Below are positions 1 through 9,376 of a DNA stretch of 64,000 nt, one piece after another. Numbering within the stretch: the first letter of the stretch is position 1; each line of letters opens with the position of its first letter. This DNA is from Proteiniclasticum ruminis. Its GTDB lineage: Bacteria > Bacillota > Clostridia > Clostridiales > Clostridiaceae. The notes beneath the pieces were generated by a model. That model did no database searches and had not been told where the DNA came from. It was given only the letters and a program-made list of their open reading frames with translations. Both the position numbers and the translations under genes were made by a program. The stretch lies in NCBI RefSeq assembly GCF_900115135.1, contig NZ_FOVK01000001.1, positions 248,001 through 312,000 of the forward strand, read 5' to 3'.

Positions 1-1
1 T

Positions 2-1258
2 GAAACCACCGTCCGTGTTGGATGGAGAGAACAGTACCTCGGTGTAAAATATCTGAAATACGAAGGAATTGATTACTACTTTCTGGACAACATGTACTAT
101 TTTCATCGTGAGACTCCCTATGGTTATTTTGATGATGGGGAAAGGTTCTCTTTTTTCTCACAAGCAATTTTGGAAATATTGACAAGAATTGATTTCGTTC
201 CGGATGTTCTTCATGCCAATGACTGGCATACGGCTGTCATTCCGGTGCTGCTCCGTACGAAATACCGATGGGAGAAAGCGTTTGAGAAAGTGAAAACTGT
301 TCTGACCATCCATAATCTTAGATTTCAGGGCGTATACCCTCCAGATGTACTTGGAAATCTCCTTGGTCTTGGCAATGAACTTCTTCAAGACTTTTGTTTC
401 GAGTATTATGGAAATGTCAATTATCTGAAAGGCGGCATCAATTATGCAGATCTTGTAACCACCGTAAGCCCCACCTATGCTGATGAGATTAAGACGGAGT
501 ATTTCGGAGAGGGTCTTCATGGTGTTATGCAGAAAGTGTCTTATAAACTGAAAGGAATTCTCAACGGCATTGATTATGATATCAATGATCCGTCCAATGA
601 TCCTAACATTCCTCATGGATTCACATCTAATGATTTGGAAGGAAAGATCCAGAATAAACTGGACCTTCAAAAGGAACTGGGGTTGGAAGTCCGGGAAGAT
701 GTGCCCCTGTTTGGCATCATCTCCAGGCTCACTGACCAAAAGGGATTCGATCTCATCGCGGAGCGTATAGAAGAACTGCTTCAGAACGATCTGCAGATTG
801 TCGTTCTTGGAACAGGAGAGCGGAGATACGAAGATATGTTCCGCTATTTCAGTTTTAAGTATCCGAATAAAGTTTCTGCAAATATCACATATAATGGTAC
901 CCTCGCTCAAAAAATCTATGCAGCTACAGATTTTTTTCTCATGCCATCGCAATTTGAGCCCTGCGGTCTCTCACAGCTTATGGCACTGCGCTACGGCAGT
1001 GTGCCCATCGTCAGAGAAACCGGCGGTCTAAAAGATACCGTAACGCCCTATAATAAGTTTACAGGTGAGGGAATCGGTTTTACCTTTTCAAACTATGACA
1101 GTTATGATATGCTACAAGCGATATATCGTGCTTTAGAAGCATATCAGAACAAGAACAGTTTCAATGACATCATCACACAAGGTATGGGTATGGATTACAG
1201 CTGGACATCCTCTGCGCTACTATACAGACAGCTGTTTGAGGACATTCTGAAACAGTAA
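2..1258 (+). CDS. glgA: Glycogen synthase, 3' part (N-terminus outside window)
   Basis: This is an ADP-glucose-dependent glycogen synthase (GT5) that extends alpha-1,4-glucan chains in the cytoplasm. The frame is open from the first bases of the window, so the gene starts upstream; 418 residues are visible against about 475 in the family. The first visible codons already match the family (a YYFLDN stretch before YFHRE). The later glycosyltransferase core shows HANDWH, a SRLTDQKG segment and the C-terminal PSQFEPCGL retaining-GT signature followed by VRETGGL. It ends 13 bp before glgP, so the two genes are almost certainly co-transcribed. glgC/glgD may lie upstream, but that cannot be seen. 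Identification is secure. Confidence 0.96.
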   Translation, partial: ETTVRVGWREQYLGVKYLKYEGIDYYFLDNMYYFHRETPYGYFDDGERFSFFSQAILEILTRIDFVPDVLHANDWHTAVIPVLLRTKYRWEKAFEKVKTVLTIHNLRFQGVYPPDVLGNLLGLGNELLQDFCFEYYGNVNYLKGGINYADLVTTVSPTYADEIKTEYFGEGLHGVMQKVSYKLKGILNGIDYDINDPSNDPNIPHGFTSNDLEGKIQNKLDLQKELGLEVREDVPLFGIISRLTDQKGFDLIAERIEELLQNDLQIVVLGTGERRYEDMFRYFSFKYPNKVSANITYNGTLAQKIYAATDFFLMPSQFEPCGLSQLMALRYGSVPIVRETGGLKDTVTPYNKFTGEGIGFTFSNYDSYDMLQAIYRALEAYQNKNSFNDIITQGMGMDYSWTSSALLYRQLFEDILKQ

Positions 1259-1271
1259 AAGGAGTAACCGA

Positions 1272-3695
1272 ATGATTATTACAAAAGAACAGTTCAAAAA
1301 GGACTTTGAGAAGAAAATGCTAAAACTCTATGCTCAGGAAGTGGAAAATGCGACGATTCAGATGCAGTACTTCACACTTGGGTATCTGATTAAAGAATAT
1401 ATTTCAGAAGGGTGGGCAAAAACCACCACAAGATATACAAAATACGGAGAGAAACAAGTATACTATTTTTCAATAGAGTTTCTTCTGGGAAGACTTCTGG
1501 CAAGCAATCTTCTGAATCTGGGCATCCGGAACACAGTGAAGGAAGCACTGAATGAAATGGGCCTGAATCTGAAATCCATAGAAGATGTTGAAGTGGATCC
1601 TGGTCTAGGAAACGGTGGCCTTGGTAGGCTTGCAGCCTGTTTTATGGACTCCATGGCATCCTCAGGTATCCCTGGAAACGGAAACGGAATCCGATATAAG
1701 TACGGATTGTTCCAGCAGAAAATCGTAGATGGCTATCAGGTGGAGCTTCCTGAAAACTGGTTGAGAGATGACAACGTATGGGAGATCCGTAAGTCCGATA
1801 AGGCTGTGAAAGTCCGTTTTTATGGCGATGCCTGGATGAAACCTACGGATGATGGGAAACTGATCCCTGTTCATACAGATTATCAGGAAGTACTTGCTGT
1901 GCCTTATGACACTGCTCTTGTGGGCTATGAGAACAAAACTGTAAATACCTTGAGACTATGGAATGCAGAAGTTCCGAACTACGCGGATGAACCAAGAGGG
2001 GAGCTGAACTTCCATAAAGTGCTTCTTAACAAGCGCGAGATCGAAAGCATTTCAGAAGTGCTGTATCCAGATGATTCCAATCATGAAGGTAGAGTCTTAA
2101 GACTGAAGCAGGAGTATTTCTTTGTGTCAGCTGGACTTCAAAGCATCGTAACCCAGCACAAAGAAGCAGGAAGACCGCTGTCTGAACTGCATAACTTTGT
2201 TGCTGTGCACATCAATGACACACATCCTGCGGTAGCCATCCCCGAGCTTATGAGAATCCTCATGGATGAAGAGGGCATGGAATGGAATGAAGCTTGGCAT
2301 GTTACACAGAATACCATGAGCTATACCAACCACACCATCATGAGCGAAGCACTGGAAAAATGGCCTGTGGAACTCTTTAAAGATCTTCTGCCTAGAATCT
2401 ACCTCATCATCGAAGAAATCGACCGTAGATTCAGAGAAATCCTTACCGCCAAGTTTGGCGAACAACAGGATCAAGTGGAGAAGATGGCCATCATATCCGG
2501 TGGATTTGTGAAAATGGCACATCTGTGTATCCATGGAACCCACAGCATCAATGGTGTGGCTAAGCTCCATACAGAGCTTCTGAAAAGCCAGGAACTAAAA
2601 GACTTCTATATGCTGTATCCTTATAAGTTCAATAACAAAACCAATGGCATTACCCACAGAAGATGGCTGATGCTTGCAAACCCTGAACTTTCAACTCTTC
2701 TGGATGATACCATCGGTACGTCCTGGAGAAGAAACCCTCAGGATCTCAAGCTTTTCAAAAAGTACAAGAGAGATCCAGAGGCACAAAGGAAAGTAGAAAT
2801 CATCAAACAGCACAACAAGGAAAAGCTTGCAGAGTATATCAAGGAGAAAAATGACATCATCATTGATCCAAACTCCATATTTGATGTGCATGTGAAGAGA
2901 CTTCATGCCTATAAGAGACAGCTTCTCAATGCACTCCATATTCTGCATCAGTATCATGAGATTCTGGAAAATCCGAATTACGACATGGTGCCAAAAACCT
3001 ACATTTTTGCTGCAAAGGCAGCTCCTGGTTACTACTATGCCAAGGAAGTTATTAAGTTCATCAATGCTTTGGCACAGCAGATCAACAACGATCCAAGGGT
3101 AAAGGGTCTCATCAAAGTGGTTTTCCTTGAAAACTACGGAGTGACCTTGGCTGAAAAAATCATTCCTGCGTCTGAAGTATCCGAGCAGATTTCCACAACC
3201 ACAAAGGAAGCATCCGGTACCAGCAACATGAAATTCATGATGAACGGCGCAATTACTCTTGCTACGTTAGATGGAGCCAATGTTGAAATCCTTGAGGAAG
3301 TAGGAGATCCGAATATCGTGATTTTTGGGATGACTGAAAAAGAAATTCTCAGCTACTACAGAAACGGTGGTTACAGATCCAGAGAAATCTATGAATCAGA
3401 TATCCGTGTCAAGAGAGTGCTGGACAGTCTTGTAAACGGACATATCAAAGGAATTCCTGTGGAAGGAGTCGATATCTTTAAGAGCCTCATCGACTATAAC
3501 GATGAGTTCTTTGTACTGAAAGACTTTGATTCTTATGTGGATGCCCAGAAGAAAATTGATTCCTTGTATCAGGACCGATTTACCTGGAACAAGATGTCCA
3601 TTGAAAATATCTCCTCATCAGGTGTATTTTCTGCAGATGTTACTGTAATGCAGTACGCTTCAGGAATCTGGGACACGAGAATCATTGAGAGATAA
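1272..3695 (+). CDS. glgP: Glycogen/maltodextrin phosphorylase
   Basis: This is a GT35 glycogen phosphorylase, which releases glucose-1-phosphate from alpha-glucan chain ends using PLP. It has 807 residues, the normal bacterial length. The N-terminal substrate region shows GNGGLGRLAACFMDS. The PLP lysine is K654, in the context SGTSNMKFMMNG followed by TLDGANVEI. The start follows an AAGGAG site in the glgA-glgP gap. Pairing a synthase with a phosphorylase in one unit lets the cell build and mobilise its glycogen store. No sign of damage is seen. Confidence 0.97.
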   Translation: MIITKEQFKKDFEKKMLKLYAQEVENATIQMQYFTLGYLIKEYISEGWAKTTTRYTKYGEKQVYYFSIEFLLGRLLASNLLNLGIRNTVKEALNEMGLNLKSIEDVEVDPGLGNGGLGRLAACFMDSMASSGIPGNGNGIRYKYGLFQQKIVDGYQVELPENWLRDDNVWEIRKSDKAVKVRFYGDAWMKPTDDGKLIPVHTDYQEVLAVPYDTALVGYENKTVNTLRLWNAEVPNYADEPRGELNFHKVLLNKREIESISEVLYPDDSNHEGRVLRLKQEYFFVSAGLQSIVTQHKEAGRPLSELHNFVAVHINDTHPAVAIPELMRILMDEEGMEWNEAWHVTQNTMSYTNHTIMSEALEKWPVELFKDLLPRIYLIIEEIDRRFREILTAKFGEQQDQVEKMAIISGGFVKMAHLCIHGTHSINGVAKLHTELLKSQELKDFYMLYPYKFNNKTNGITHRRWLMLANPELSTLLDDTIGTSWRRNPQDLKLFKKYKRDPEAQRKVEIIKQHNKEKLAEYIKEKNDIIIDPNSIFDVHVKRLHAYKRQLLNALHILHQYHEILENPNYDMVPKTYIFAAKAAPGYYYAKEVIKFINALAQQINNDPRVKGLIKVVFLENYGVTLAEKIIPASEVSEQISTTTKEASGTSNMKFMMNGAITLATLDGANVEILEEVGDPNIVIFGMTEKEILSYYRNGGYRSREIYESDIRVKRVLDSLVNGHIKGIPVEGVDIFKSLIDYNDEFFVLKDFDSYVDAQKKIDSLYQDRFTWNKMSIENISSSGVFSADVTVMQYASGIWDTRIIER

Positions 3696-3714
3696 GATCA
3701 GATCATATAAAATG

Positions 3715-3738
3715 AAGTCCTGGAGAAATCCAGGACTT
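3715..3738 (+). terminator. Hairpin after glgP (weak terminator or processing site)
   Basis: A 9-bp perfect stem (AAGTCCTGG paired with CCAGGACTT) has a 6-nt loop and lies 20 bp after the glgP stop. No U-run follows, so it may only attenuate or stabilise the mRNA end rather than fully terminate. Confidence 0.45.
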
Positions 3739-3797
3739 CTGCATATATCCGCTGAAACGAGATAAGGAGAAAGAGACAGACAGTCTCAGAAAAAAAG

Positions 3798-5624
3798 ATG
3801 AAATACCGTGAAATTCAAATCCAATATAATTCATTTCAGATTCAGCATAAAAAACCCTTTGGTGCTGTACTGAAAGATCAGGAGATCCAATTTACACTCT
3901 CTGTGAAGCACGCCATGAATCCAGAAGTGACTTTTGTTGTTTCCAAAGAAGGACAGGGGGAACAGTACTTGAAAATGTCCTCTCGGGAGGAAGGTACTTT
4001 CACCGCATCCTTTTCTTCTCCAGCACTTGGACTGTGCTTCTATTTCTTTATTTTGAACTATGATGACCATGGCATGCGCAGAACAGTTTACTTGGGTGCA
4101 CCCACTCAGGGAAACGGTGGCGAAACCGTCGCCCGTGAAAACAGATGGGAACTCATACCCTATCAGATCACCGTACACAACTACCAGAAAAGCGCTCCTG
4201 GATGGTATAAAAATGCTGTCTTTTATCAGATATTTGTGGACAGATTCTTTAATGGGGAAGAACATGGAAAAGTGCGCTCTCCCAAGAAAAACTCTTTTCT
4301 ATATGCCACCTGGGACGACAGCCCCATGTACATCAAAGACCATCAGGGGAATATTCTCCGCTGGGATTTCTTTGGTGGAAATCTCAAAGGTGTTCTACAG
4401 AAACTCGATTATCTGAAGTCTCTTGGAATCGGGGGAATTTATCTAAATCCCATCTTCAAGGCACGAAGCAATCATAAATATGATACTGGTGATTATATGA
4501 AAATTGATGAGATGTTCGGTGATGAAGAAACCTTCAAGACACTCCTGCAGGAAGCAGAAAAAAGAGGAATCCGTATTGTTCTGGATGGGGTCTTCAATCA
4601 TGTGGGTGCTGACTCCAAATATTTCAATGCTTTTGGCAGCTATGAAACTGTAGGTGCAGCACAAAGTACAGATTCTCCTTACTACTCTTGGTTCAATTTT
4701 TTCCAGTATCCTCATGATTATGAAAGCTGGTGGGGCGTCAAAGACCTGCCCAACGTGAACGAGAACGTAGACAGTTATAAAAACTTCATAGTTGGTAAGA
4801 ATGGTGTAATTGACAAGTGGTCCCGTATGGGAATCGGCGGATGGAGACTGGATGTTGCTGATGAGATGCCAGATAAATTTATTGAAGAGATTCGACAAGC
4901 CATGGATACCGTAAGTGAAGACCAAGTTCTCATTGGGGAAGTTTGGGAAGATGCATCCAATAAGATAGCCTATGGCAAAAGAAGACGGTATCTCTTAGGA
5001 GATGAACTTCATGGAACCATGAACTACCCATTTAAGGATGGTGTCATAGCTTATCTGAACGGTCATATGCGGGCAAAAGACCTTTATATGAGGTTTATGT
5101 CTCTTAAGGAAAATTATCCCCCTGAAGCCCTTTATTCTGCTTTAAACAACCTAGGTACTCATGATACCCGCAGAATCCTCACGGAGCTGAAAGATACTCG
5201 AAAACTTCAGGTCGCAGTAGGCCTGCTGCTGACATTTCCTGGTGTACCTTGTATCTATTATGGTGATGAAGCTGGCATGGAAGGGGAGGCGGATCCTTTT
5301 AACCGCGGTCCATACCCCTGGGGGAAAGAGTCTCCAGAGATCTTCGCCATCTACCAGTCCATGATTAAGCTCAGAAAAAATCACGAAGCGCTTACTTCAG
5401 GAGAGTTCATCCCTTTCTATCAGGAGGAGATGTTTGGTTTTCTCAGGAAAACGGAAGAGGAGTGCCACCTGATTCTTGTAAATTCGAAACCAGAAAAGGT
5501 ACGGACTGTACTGGCTGATGTCATCGGACTTGAAAATATGACCTGTGACATCTCAGCACAGTTTGGCGAGGTGCATTATCTGGAGCCTTATAGCTTTATG
5601 CATCAACATATCTCACTAAAGTGA
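3798..5624 (+). CDS. Neopullulanase/cyclomaltodextrinase-like alpha-amylase (GH13)
   Basis: This GH13 alpha-glucan hydrolase of 608 residues resembles the neopullulanase/maltogenic amylase group. Residues about 1-125 form an N-terminal beta domain typical of that group, followed by the catalytic barrel from about residue 130. The catalytic set is visible: nucleophile D352 in GWRLDVADE, acid/base E381 in LIGEVWED, and D456 in LGTHDTRR. No signal peptide is present, so it acts inside the cell, consistent with debranching or trimming glycogen-derived dextrins made next to GlgP. The nearest good Shine-Dalgarno (AAGGAGA at 3764-3770) lies 27 nt before the ATG. A short GAGAC/GTCTC stem in between may shorten the effective spacing. 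The exact substrate is not resolved. Confidence 0.9.
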   Translation: MKYREIQIQYNSFQIQHKKPFGAVLKDQEIQFTLSVKHAMNPEVTFVVSKEGQGEQYLKMSSREEGTFTASFSSPALGLCFYFFILNYDDHGMRRTVYLGAPTQGNGGETVARENRWELIPYQITVHNYQKSAPGWYKNAVFYQIFVDRFFNGEEHGKVRSPKKNSFLYATWDDSPMYIKDHQGNILRWDFFGGNLKGVLQKLDYLKSLGIGGIYLNPIFKARSNHKYDTGDYMKIDEMFGDEETFKTLLQEAEKRGIRIVLDGVFNHVGADSKYFNAFGSYETVGAAQSTDSPYYSWFNFFQYPHDYESWWGVKDLPNVNENVDSYKNFIVGKNGVIDKWSRMGIGGWRLDVADEMPDKFIEEIRQAMDTVSEDQVLIGEVWEDASNKIAYGKRRRYLLGDELHGTMNYPFKDGVIAYLNGHMRAKDLYMRFMSLKENYPPEALYSALNNLGTHDTRRILTELKDTRKLQVAVGLLLTFPGVPCIYYGDEAGMEGEADPFNRGPYPWGKESPEIFAIYQSMIKLRKNHEALTSGEFIPFYQEEMFGFLRKTEEECHLILVNSKPEKVRTVLADVIGLENMTCDISAQFGEVHYLEPYSFMHQHISLK

Positions 5625-5626
5625 TC

Positions 5627-5687
5627 ATAATATAAAACCCTCCAGCAGTAGGATGCTTTATCCTGCTGCTGGAGGGTTTTATATTAT
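5627..5687. terminator. Bidirectional terminator between GH13 gene and D,D-carboxypeptidase
   Basis: A very long stem has 22 perfectly paired outer bases (starting ATAATATAAAACCC), and further inner pairs around the loop. Each strand reads a GC-rich core followed by TTTTATATTAT. It serves the plus-strand amylase gene and the minus-strand carboxypeptidase gene, whose stop codon touches its right edge. Confidence 0.9.
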
Positions 5688-7051
5688 CATCTTCTGGTTT
5701 CTTCCAGTTGCTTCAAATACTGCATTCTTTTGTTGGACATTTTTCTGGAACGTACTCTTCTGCGACGTTTTCTCAGAACTAGCCCTAAAATGAACAGGAG
5801 GGAAACAATGAGTATAATGCTGAAGAGTAGTATGGAGACAACTCTAACAAAAGGATGACTGAAGAAGGAACTTTTGGATTCTATAGCTTCTCCCTCTGGA
5901 GACTCTTCTCCTTCACTGGCAATAAGATGTATGTTCTCTTCACAGACCAGTTCAATATCTCCAATGACTTCCTGGTCTAAGGTAACCTTTGCCACATGCA
6001 CCGTCTCACCAGCATTATAGTTTTGACTGATTTCCAATCCTTGAAAATCAATGACAGGCATCGGACGTTCTAATGGAGCTGTAACATAATAAAAATCATC
6101 TTTTGCATAAAGAGGGACTGTCTCACCATTGCTGAGCACAGCATTTTCAAGAAGCTGCCCCCTCGTATACAGCTTATGAACTTCTGTCTCCTGGAAAGCC
6201 CATTCAAGCAAACTTCTGGACTCCAACCAGTAGGTATCCTGATTAACCGCCTTCAGCATAGATACCGCGAGTTTTCTTCCATCTTTTTCTGCCAAAGCCG
6301 TCCAAGAAAATCCTGCTTCCGGTGTCCATCCTGTTTTACCGAAAATGATGGGTTCATAATAAAACTTACTGTTCTGATACAACATCTGGTTCTTATTGGT
6401 TGCCCATCGGTTGGTGTCCGCAACCAGGTTTGTGAGAGGGAGCATATGACTTTTTTTCTGTCCCAGTTCAACAAGCTCATCATACTTTAATACTTCAGCC
6501 ATGATGAGAGAAAGATCTTTTGCCGTGGTGTAATTATTGTTCTCCAGATCATCCGAATCGGACAGTCCAGAGGGATTATGAAAAACTGTATCAACAGCAC
6601 CAATATCATGAGCTTTTTTTGTCATTCTTTCCGCGAACTTTTCCATAGTTCCATCTACTGCTTCTGCCAGAGCTTCTGCCGCATCATTGGCAGAGTGGAG
6701 AATTAAGGCGTAGAGTAGATCAACCACCATAACTTCTTCTCCTTCCTTGAATCCCATGGAGGATCCTTGGGCATAAGGTGGATTGGGACCGATGGTGATC
6801 ACCTTATCCATCTCCAGGTTCTCATAGGCCAGTATGGCTGTCATAACTTTGGTGGTGGATGCAATCATATGCTTTGTTGTTGCATTCTTTTCATAGATCA
6901 CTTCACCAGACTCCACATCAAGAATTAAAACAGATTCTGCAGTGGTTTCTGGTGGATTTGTGATGGCCTTTACTTCCCAAAGAGGGGAGCCAAGTGAAAA
7001 AATCAGTGTCAATGTAAGTAAAAAATTCATAAATCTCATATAATGTCTCAA
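5687..7051 (-). CDS. D-alanyl-D-alanine carboxypeptidase (PBP5/DacF type)
   Basis: This serine D,D-carboxypeptidase trims the terminal D-Ala of peptidoglycan pentapeptides outside the membrane. It has 454 residues: a hydrophobic N-terminal signal (about residues 7-25), the peptidase S11 domain, a beta-rich C-domain, and then a transmembrane helix (about 400-425) with a strongly basic tail. The active-site triad motifs are S65-T-T-K68, S120-A-N122 and K238-T-G. The start codon is TTG, chosen because a GAGGTG site sits 8 nt upstream; ATG codons lie 4 and 7 residues further in. The C-terminal membrane helix anchors it, in place of the amphipathic helix of E. coli PBP5. It is divergent from comEA. 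Confidence 0.93.
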   Translation of the reverse strand: MRHYMRFMNFLLTLTLIFSLGSPLWEVKAITNPPETTAESVLILDVESGEVIYEKNATTKHMIASTTKVMTAILAYENLEMDKVITIGPNPPYAQGSSMGFKEGEEVMVVDLLYALILHSANDAAEALAEAVDGTMEKFAERMTKKAHDIGAVDTVFHNPSGLSDSDDLENNNYTTAKDLSLIMAEVLKYDELVELGQKKSHMLPLTNLVADTNRWATNKNQMLYQNSKFYYEPIIFGKTGWTPEAGFSWTALAEKDGRKLAVSMLKAVNQDTYWLESRSLLEWAFQETEVHKLYTRGQLLENAVLSNGETVPLYAKDDFYYVTAPLERPMPVIDFQGLEISQNYNAGETVHVAKVTLDQEVIGDIELVCEENIHLIASEGEESPEGEAIESKSSFFSHPFVRVVSILLFSIILIVSLLFILGLVLRKRRRRVRSRKMSNKRMQYLKQLEETRR

Positions 7052-7161
7052 TTTGTTAACACCTCGCTGTTGTAATTATAACAAAATATTGAAATCAACT
7101 CTATAAAAAATCAAAACTTCTGCATAATATATATGACCAAAATGCAGGAGGTAAACAAAAC

Positions 7162-7743
7162 ATGCGAAGATATTTAATTCTACTTTTGATGTCTCTTTTA
7201 TTATCTGTTTCTTCAGGCTGCGCGCTAAAAGAGAAGACTCTCTATGTGAAGGATGATACACAGAATGTTACTGACCTGATTTCTCCGACCTTACCAGAAA
7301 AAGATGAAGAAGTAAGGGAGATCATCGTTGAAATCAAAGGTGCTGTCCTGAATCCAGGGGTGTATCAGATGAATGGAGATTCCAGACTACATGATCTATA
7401 TTGGAAAGCAGGAGGCGGAACTGAATCTGCTGAACTGAGGACGGTTAATCTTGCCATGCACATAGAAGACGGTCAATCCTTCTACATTCCTGAAAAAGGA
7501 GAAGAACTCCTTCAAAACCCACCTGAAATTCAAGGGGGTCAAGGGAAAGGAAAGATCAATCTCAACACCGCCACAAGGGAAGAGCTCATGTCTGTCACGG
7601 GTATTGGCCCCTCCACTGCTGACAACATTCTAGCTTATAGAGAGGAGACAGGAAGGTTCACTTCAGTGGAGGATCTTCTTCATGTGAACAGGATTGGTGA
7701 AAAGACACTGGATAAAATCCGGGACTATTTTACAGTGAAATGA
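7162..7743 (+). CDS. comEA: ComEA-like helix-hairpin-helix DNA-binding protein
   Basis: This 193-residue exported protein is of the competence ComEA type, which binds double-stranded DNA at the cell surface. An N-terminal hydrophobic segment (about 4-20) ends in SSGC, a possible but non-ideal lipobox because the -3 residue is Ser. A SLBB domain follows (about 48-115, starting VEIKGAV), and then a C-terminal double helix-hairpin-helix (about 130-193) with INLNTATREEL and TGIGPSTADNI. The order SLBB then HhH is the standard ComEA layout. A ComEC-like hydrolase lies 1.6 kb away on the other strand, which suggests DNA uptake or DNA scavenging. RBS AGGAGG precedes the ATG. Confidence 0.9.
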   Translation: MRRYLILLLMSLLLSVSSGCALKEKTLYVKDDTQNVTDLISPTLPEKDEEVREIIVEIKGAVLNPGVYQMNGDSRLHDLYWKAGGGTESAELRTVNLAMHIEDGQSFYIPEKGEELLQNPPEIQGGQGKGKINLNTATREELMSVTGIGPSTADNILAYREETGRFTSVEDLLHVNRIGEKTLDKIRDYFTVK

Positions 7744-7780
7744 CTTCCTGATGATTTAGCCGTATTCCAGAGTATTCAAA

Positions 7781-7810
7781 AAGCAGTTAAAATTTTACTT
7801 TTAACTGCTT
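7781..7810. terminator. Bidirectional terminator between comEA and gltX
   Basis: A 12-bp perfect stem (AAGCAGTTAAAA with TTTTAACTGCTT) has a 6-nt loop. T-rich flanks on both strands serve the convergent comEA and gltX genes. Confidence 0.85.
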
Positions 7811-7826
7811 CTTTTACTTTTATTAA

Positions 7827-9293
7827 CTATTGAAGCTCTTTCTTCAGCAGATCCATACCGATCCTGATTCGCTCCAGTGACTCTGTCTTTCCGAGTATAT
7901 CTGCTGCTTCAAATGCCCCACCAGGAGTAAACTGTTTCCCCGATAAAGCGGTTCTGATGGGCCAGAGCATCTGACCATTCTTAAGGCCCAGCTCCTTCAC
8001 TTTATTCAAAACAATCTCATGAAGATTCTCCAGTGTCCATGCATCTTCCGGAATATTTTCAAGAACCGGGAGAATGGTTTCCAGAGACGATAACGCTACT
8101 GCACTATCCGTTTTCATCTTCTTATGGGTATAAAGCTCTATGGAATATTCTGGGAGTGCATAGAAGAAATCAAGCTGACCTTCAATTTCCGCAAGGACTT
8201 CAACACGATTATGAAGAATTTCAGCAATTTTCATTGTGTTTAGGGGCTTTTCTTTAATATCCTTTAGGATATATGGAAGTGCAAGAGTATGGAACTCTTC
8301 CAGCGGCATCATTTTGAGGTATTCTCCATTCATCCATCTCAATTTCTCTGAATCGAAAATGGCAGGACTCTTATTGATGTTCTTGTAATTGAATATTTCA
8401 ACCAGCTCTTCTAAAGAAAATATTTCTTGTGTGGTTCCAGGATTCCATCCAAGAAGGGAAATATAGTTCATGACCGCTTCCTTCAGATATCCCTTCTCCA
8501 GCAGGTCTTCAAAGGATGCATCTCCTGTTCTCTTGGAGAGTTTATGCTGAGCGTCCTTCATAATGGGGGGACAATGAACATATACAGGCACATTCCAGCC
8601 AAAAGCCTCATAAAGGCGGTTGTATTTAGGGGAAGAGGAGAGATACTCGCTTCCTCTCACCACATGGGTGATTTCCATCAGATGGTCATCCACCACATTG
8701 GCAAAGTTGTAAGTAGGCAGTCCATCACTCTTTAGGAGCACCATATCTTCCAGCTCTTCATTATCAACGCTGATGGTTCCATAAATTACATCTTCAAACT
8801 TTGTCACGCCTTCCGTTGGGTTGTTCTGCCTAATGACATAGGGGAGACCTTTCTTCAGGTTTTCTTCCACCTCTTCCACGGAAAGTGCACAACAGTGTTT
8901 ATCGTACTTGAAAGGCTTTTTCTGGGCTTCCGCATTGTCTCTTAACATGTCAAGACGTTCCTTTGTACAGAAGCAGTAATACGCTTCTTTCTTTTCCACC
9001 AGTTCAAGTGCGTACTGCTTATAAAGATCTCTACGTTCACTTTGCACATAAGGCCCAAAGGCTCCTCCAACATCAGGACCTTCATCATGAATCAGTCCCG
9101 TATCTCTCAGTGTCTTGAATATCACATCCACTGCACCTTCCACATAACGTTCCTGATCTGTATCCTCAATTCGCAGTATGAAATCTCCACCTTCATGCTT
9201 TGCGATTAAATACGCATAAAGTGCTGTTCTCAAATTACCCACATGCATGTAACCCGTTGGGCTGGGGGCAAATCTTGTTCTAATTTTGCTCAT
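7827..9293 (-). CDS. gltX: Glutamyl-tRNA synthetase
   Basis: This class I synthetase charges tRNA-Glu. It has 488 residues, normal for the family. The HIGH-equivalent is H17-V-G-N20 in [11 protein letters not shown], and the KMSKS-equivalent is KLSKR at 251-255. A zinc-type C107-x-C109-x24-C134 pattern, as in many bacterial enzymes, is present in the insertion domain. Clostridia commonly use a non-discriminating form that also makes Glu-tRNA-Gln for GatCAB; that cannot be decided here. The start is ATG with AAGGAGG 5 nt upstream. It follows the ComEC-like hydrolase gene on the same strand after 83 bp. Confidence 0.97.
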   Translation of the reverse strand: MSKIRTRFAPSPTGYMHVGNLRTALYAYLIAKHEGGDFILRIEDTDQERYVEGAVDVIFKTLRDTGLIHDEGPDVGGAFGPYVQSERRDLYKQYALELVEKKEAYYCFCTKERLDMLRDNAEAQKKPFKYDKHCCALSVEEVEENLKKGLPYVIRQNNPTEGVTKFEDVIYGTISVDNEELEDMVLLKSDGLPTYNFANVVDDHLMEITHVVRGSEYLSSSPKYNRLYEAFGWNVPVYVHCPPIMKDAQHKLSKRTGDASFEDLLEKGYLKEAVMNYISLLGWNPGTTQEIFSLEELVEIFNYKNINKSPAIFDSEKLRWMNGEYLKMMPLEEFHTLALPYILKDIKEKPLNTMKIAEILHNRVEVLAEIEGQLDFFYALPEYSIELYTHKKMKTDSAVALSSLETILPVLENIPEDAWTLENLHEIVLNKVKELGLKNGQMLWPIRTALSGKQFTPGGAFEAADILGKTESLERIRIGMDLLKKELQ

Positions 9294-9376
9294 AATGGCC
9301 TCCTTACAGATTAAAGAAGTTTTGGTCTGCCCAAAACTTCATCGTCATTCTCATTATACTATCCATCGGATTTCTG

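Noticed and set aside
158-952. 264-residue open frame on the minus strand inside glgA
   Set aside because: It is antisense to a clear glycogen synthase; composition is typical of a shadow frame, with no RBS and no recognisable domain.
2127-2570. 147-residue minus-strand frame inside glgP
   Set aside because: It is a shadow of a well-conserved gene without its own signals.
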